24,572 nucleotides of DNA from JBFJWR01 sp041623535 (lineage in GTDB: Bacteria > Pseudomonadota > Gammaproteobacteria > Pseudomonadales > JBFGWM01). This document shows positions 24,062-24,572 of the stretch, one piece after another. How positions within the stretch are numbered: the stretch's first letter is position 1; each line of letters opens with the position of its first letter. Both the position numbers and the translations under genes were made by a program. The stretch spans positions 1 to 24,572 of the forward strand of contig JBFJWR010000006.1 in NCBI GenBank assembly GCA_041623535.1, written 5' to 3'. A model generated the notes under the pieces. The model was not told where the DNA came from, searched no databases, and was given only the letters and a program-made list of their open reading frames with translations.

Positions 24062-24572
24062 TCAGTTCCCGGTCTTTGGGGTCATGCCATGAAAAAGCAT
24101 GTCAGCAAATGCATCGGCGAGTTGCGTGGCACTGGCGCCACCGGGCCGGTACCACTCCAGCGTCCAGCTCATGCCGCCAAACAGGAACAACCTGGCGATG
24201 CTCAGGTCGATGTCGGGGCGTATCTCGCCGGCCTCCTGCGCGGCCGTGAACAGCCCCTTCCAGTAATCCTCGTAGCGCCGACGCGCCACCAGTGCCCGTT
24301 CCTGGATCTCACGCGGTGCCTGCGAATAAACGCGGATATTGGTCGCCGTGAAGTCACCGAACTCCAGCGAGCATTTCAGGTGGGTACGTATCGCCTGGCG
24401 GATGCGGGCCTGCGGTGCCTGGTCACCCGCTTCTTCCACCGCCGCACGCACATTCTGCAGCAACTGCTGGATACCGAAATCGAGGACTTCGGCAAGAATT
24501 TCGTCCTTGGAAGAAAAGTGGTAATAAATGCTGCCGGCCTTGAGACCACACTCAGCCGCGATGCCACGCAGG
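24062..24572 (-). CDS. TetR-family transcriptional regulator (N-terminus beyond window)
   Basis: The reading frame is open to the window end at 24572, so the first residues are missing. The visible part starts inside the TetR helix-turn-helix (LRGIAAECGLKAGSIYYHF), followed by the SKDEILAEV helix and a C-terminal ligand-binding domain that includes YEDYWKGLF and LFLFGGMSWTLEWY. Ending at 24062, it nearly touches the crotonase gene and is probably in the same operon as an autoregulated repressor that senses an acyl-CoA. LiuQ, a TetR-type regulator of branched-chain amino acid catabolism, is a candidate identity, but the sequence seen does not prove it. Confidence 0.88.
   Translation of the reverse strand, partial: LRGIAAECGLKAGSIYYHFSSKDEILAEVLDFGIQQLLQNVRAAVEEAGDQAPQARIRQAIRTHLKCSLEFGDFTATNIRVYSQAPREIQERALVARRRYEDYWKGLFTAAQEAGEIRPDIDLSIARLFLFGGMSWTLEWYRPGGASATQLADAFADMLFHGMTPKTGN

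Overview
The window reads as a chromosomal segment of a GC-rich gammaproteobacterium. It is dense with housekeeping genes and I see no phage, plasmid, insertion sequence, CRISPR, rRNA or tRNA genes. The order fmdB-type zinc ribbon, aspS, yebC, ruvC, ruvA, ruvB, ybgC, tolQ, tolR is the classic gammaproteobacterial arrangement. The neighbouring proS, acylphosphatase, thioredoxin-like lipoprotein, yihY, ArsC-like, wrbA and DUF2069 genes resemble, from memory, the Pseudomonas aeruginosa region around PA0948-PA0973. Genus cannot be fixed from the sequence alone.

Layout. 1-6644, minus strand: one long operon-like run of translation, Holliday-junction processing and cell-envelope genes, with several 4-base overlaps and many GTG/TTG starts. 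6645-7029: a divergent control region with a strong near-palindrome and two promoter candidates. 7030-7604: an HU/IHF-fold protein with a long histone-H1-like Lys/Ala/Pro tail, closed by a good terminator. 7658-11218: a HIT-family protein (minus), a Yip1-family membrane protein, proS and a small lytic transglycosylase (plus). 11389-13704: a two-repeat RND/MMPL-type exporter. 14042-16076, minus: acyP, a TlpA-like lipoprotein and yihY, translationally coupled. 16155-17510, plus: ArsC/YfgD-like, wrbA and DUF2069 as a tight operon.

17547-22092 is the most interesting part: an oxidative-stress island. A rubrerythrin without its rubredoxin domain, a two-[4Fe-4S] heterodisulfide-reductase-like protein and a DUF3501 protein run on the plus strand to a strong bidirectional terminator. 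Convergent to them is a peroxiredoxin-glutaredoxin hybrid, divergent from oxyR. The spacer between these two contains a 37-bp OxyR-site candidate with correct half-site spacing. My inference is that the Fe-S/DUF3501 pair supplies electrons or maturation to the rubrerythrin; no step of this is shown by sequence alone.

22394-24572, minus: a TetR-type regulator (cut by the window end), a crotonase close to methylglutaconyl-CoA hydratase and a 3-hydroxyisobutyrate-dehydrogenase-family enzyme, overlapping and probably an acyl-CoA or branched-chain amino acid catabolic module.

A 144-bp repeat (132/144 identical, no gaps) with 18-bp inverted ends and nested palindromes occurs twice, in opposite orientations. 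Both copies sit in spacers between convergent genes (13842-13985 and 22146-22289). It is the clearest structure not explained by the genes.
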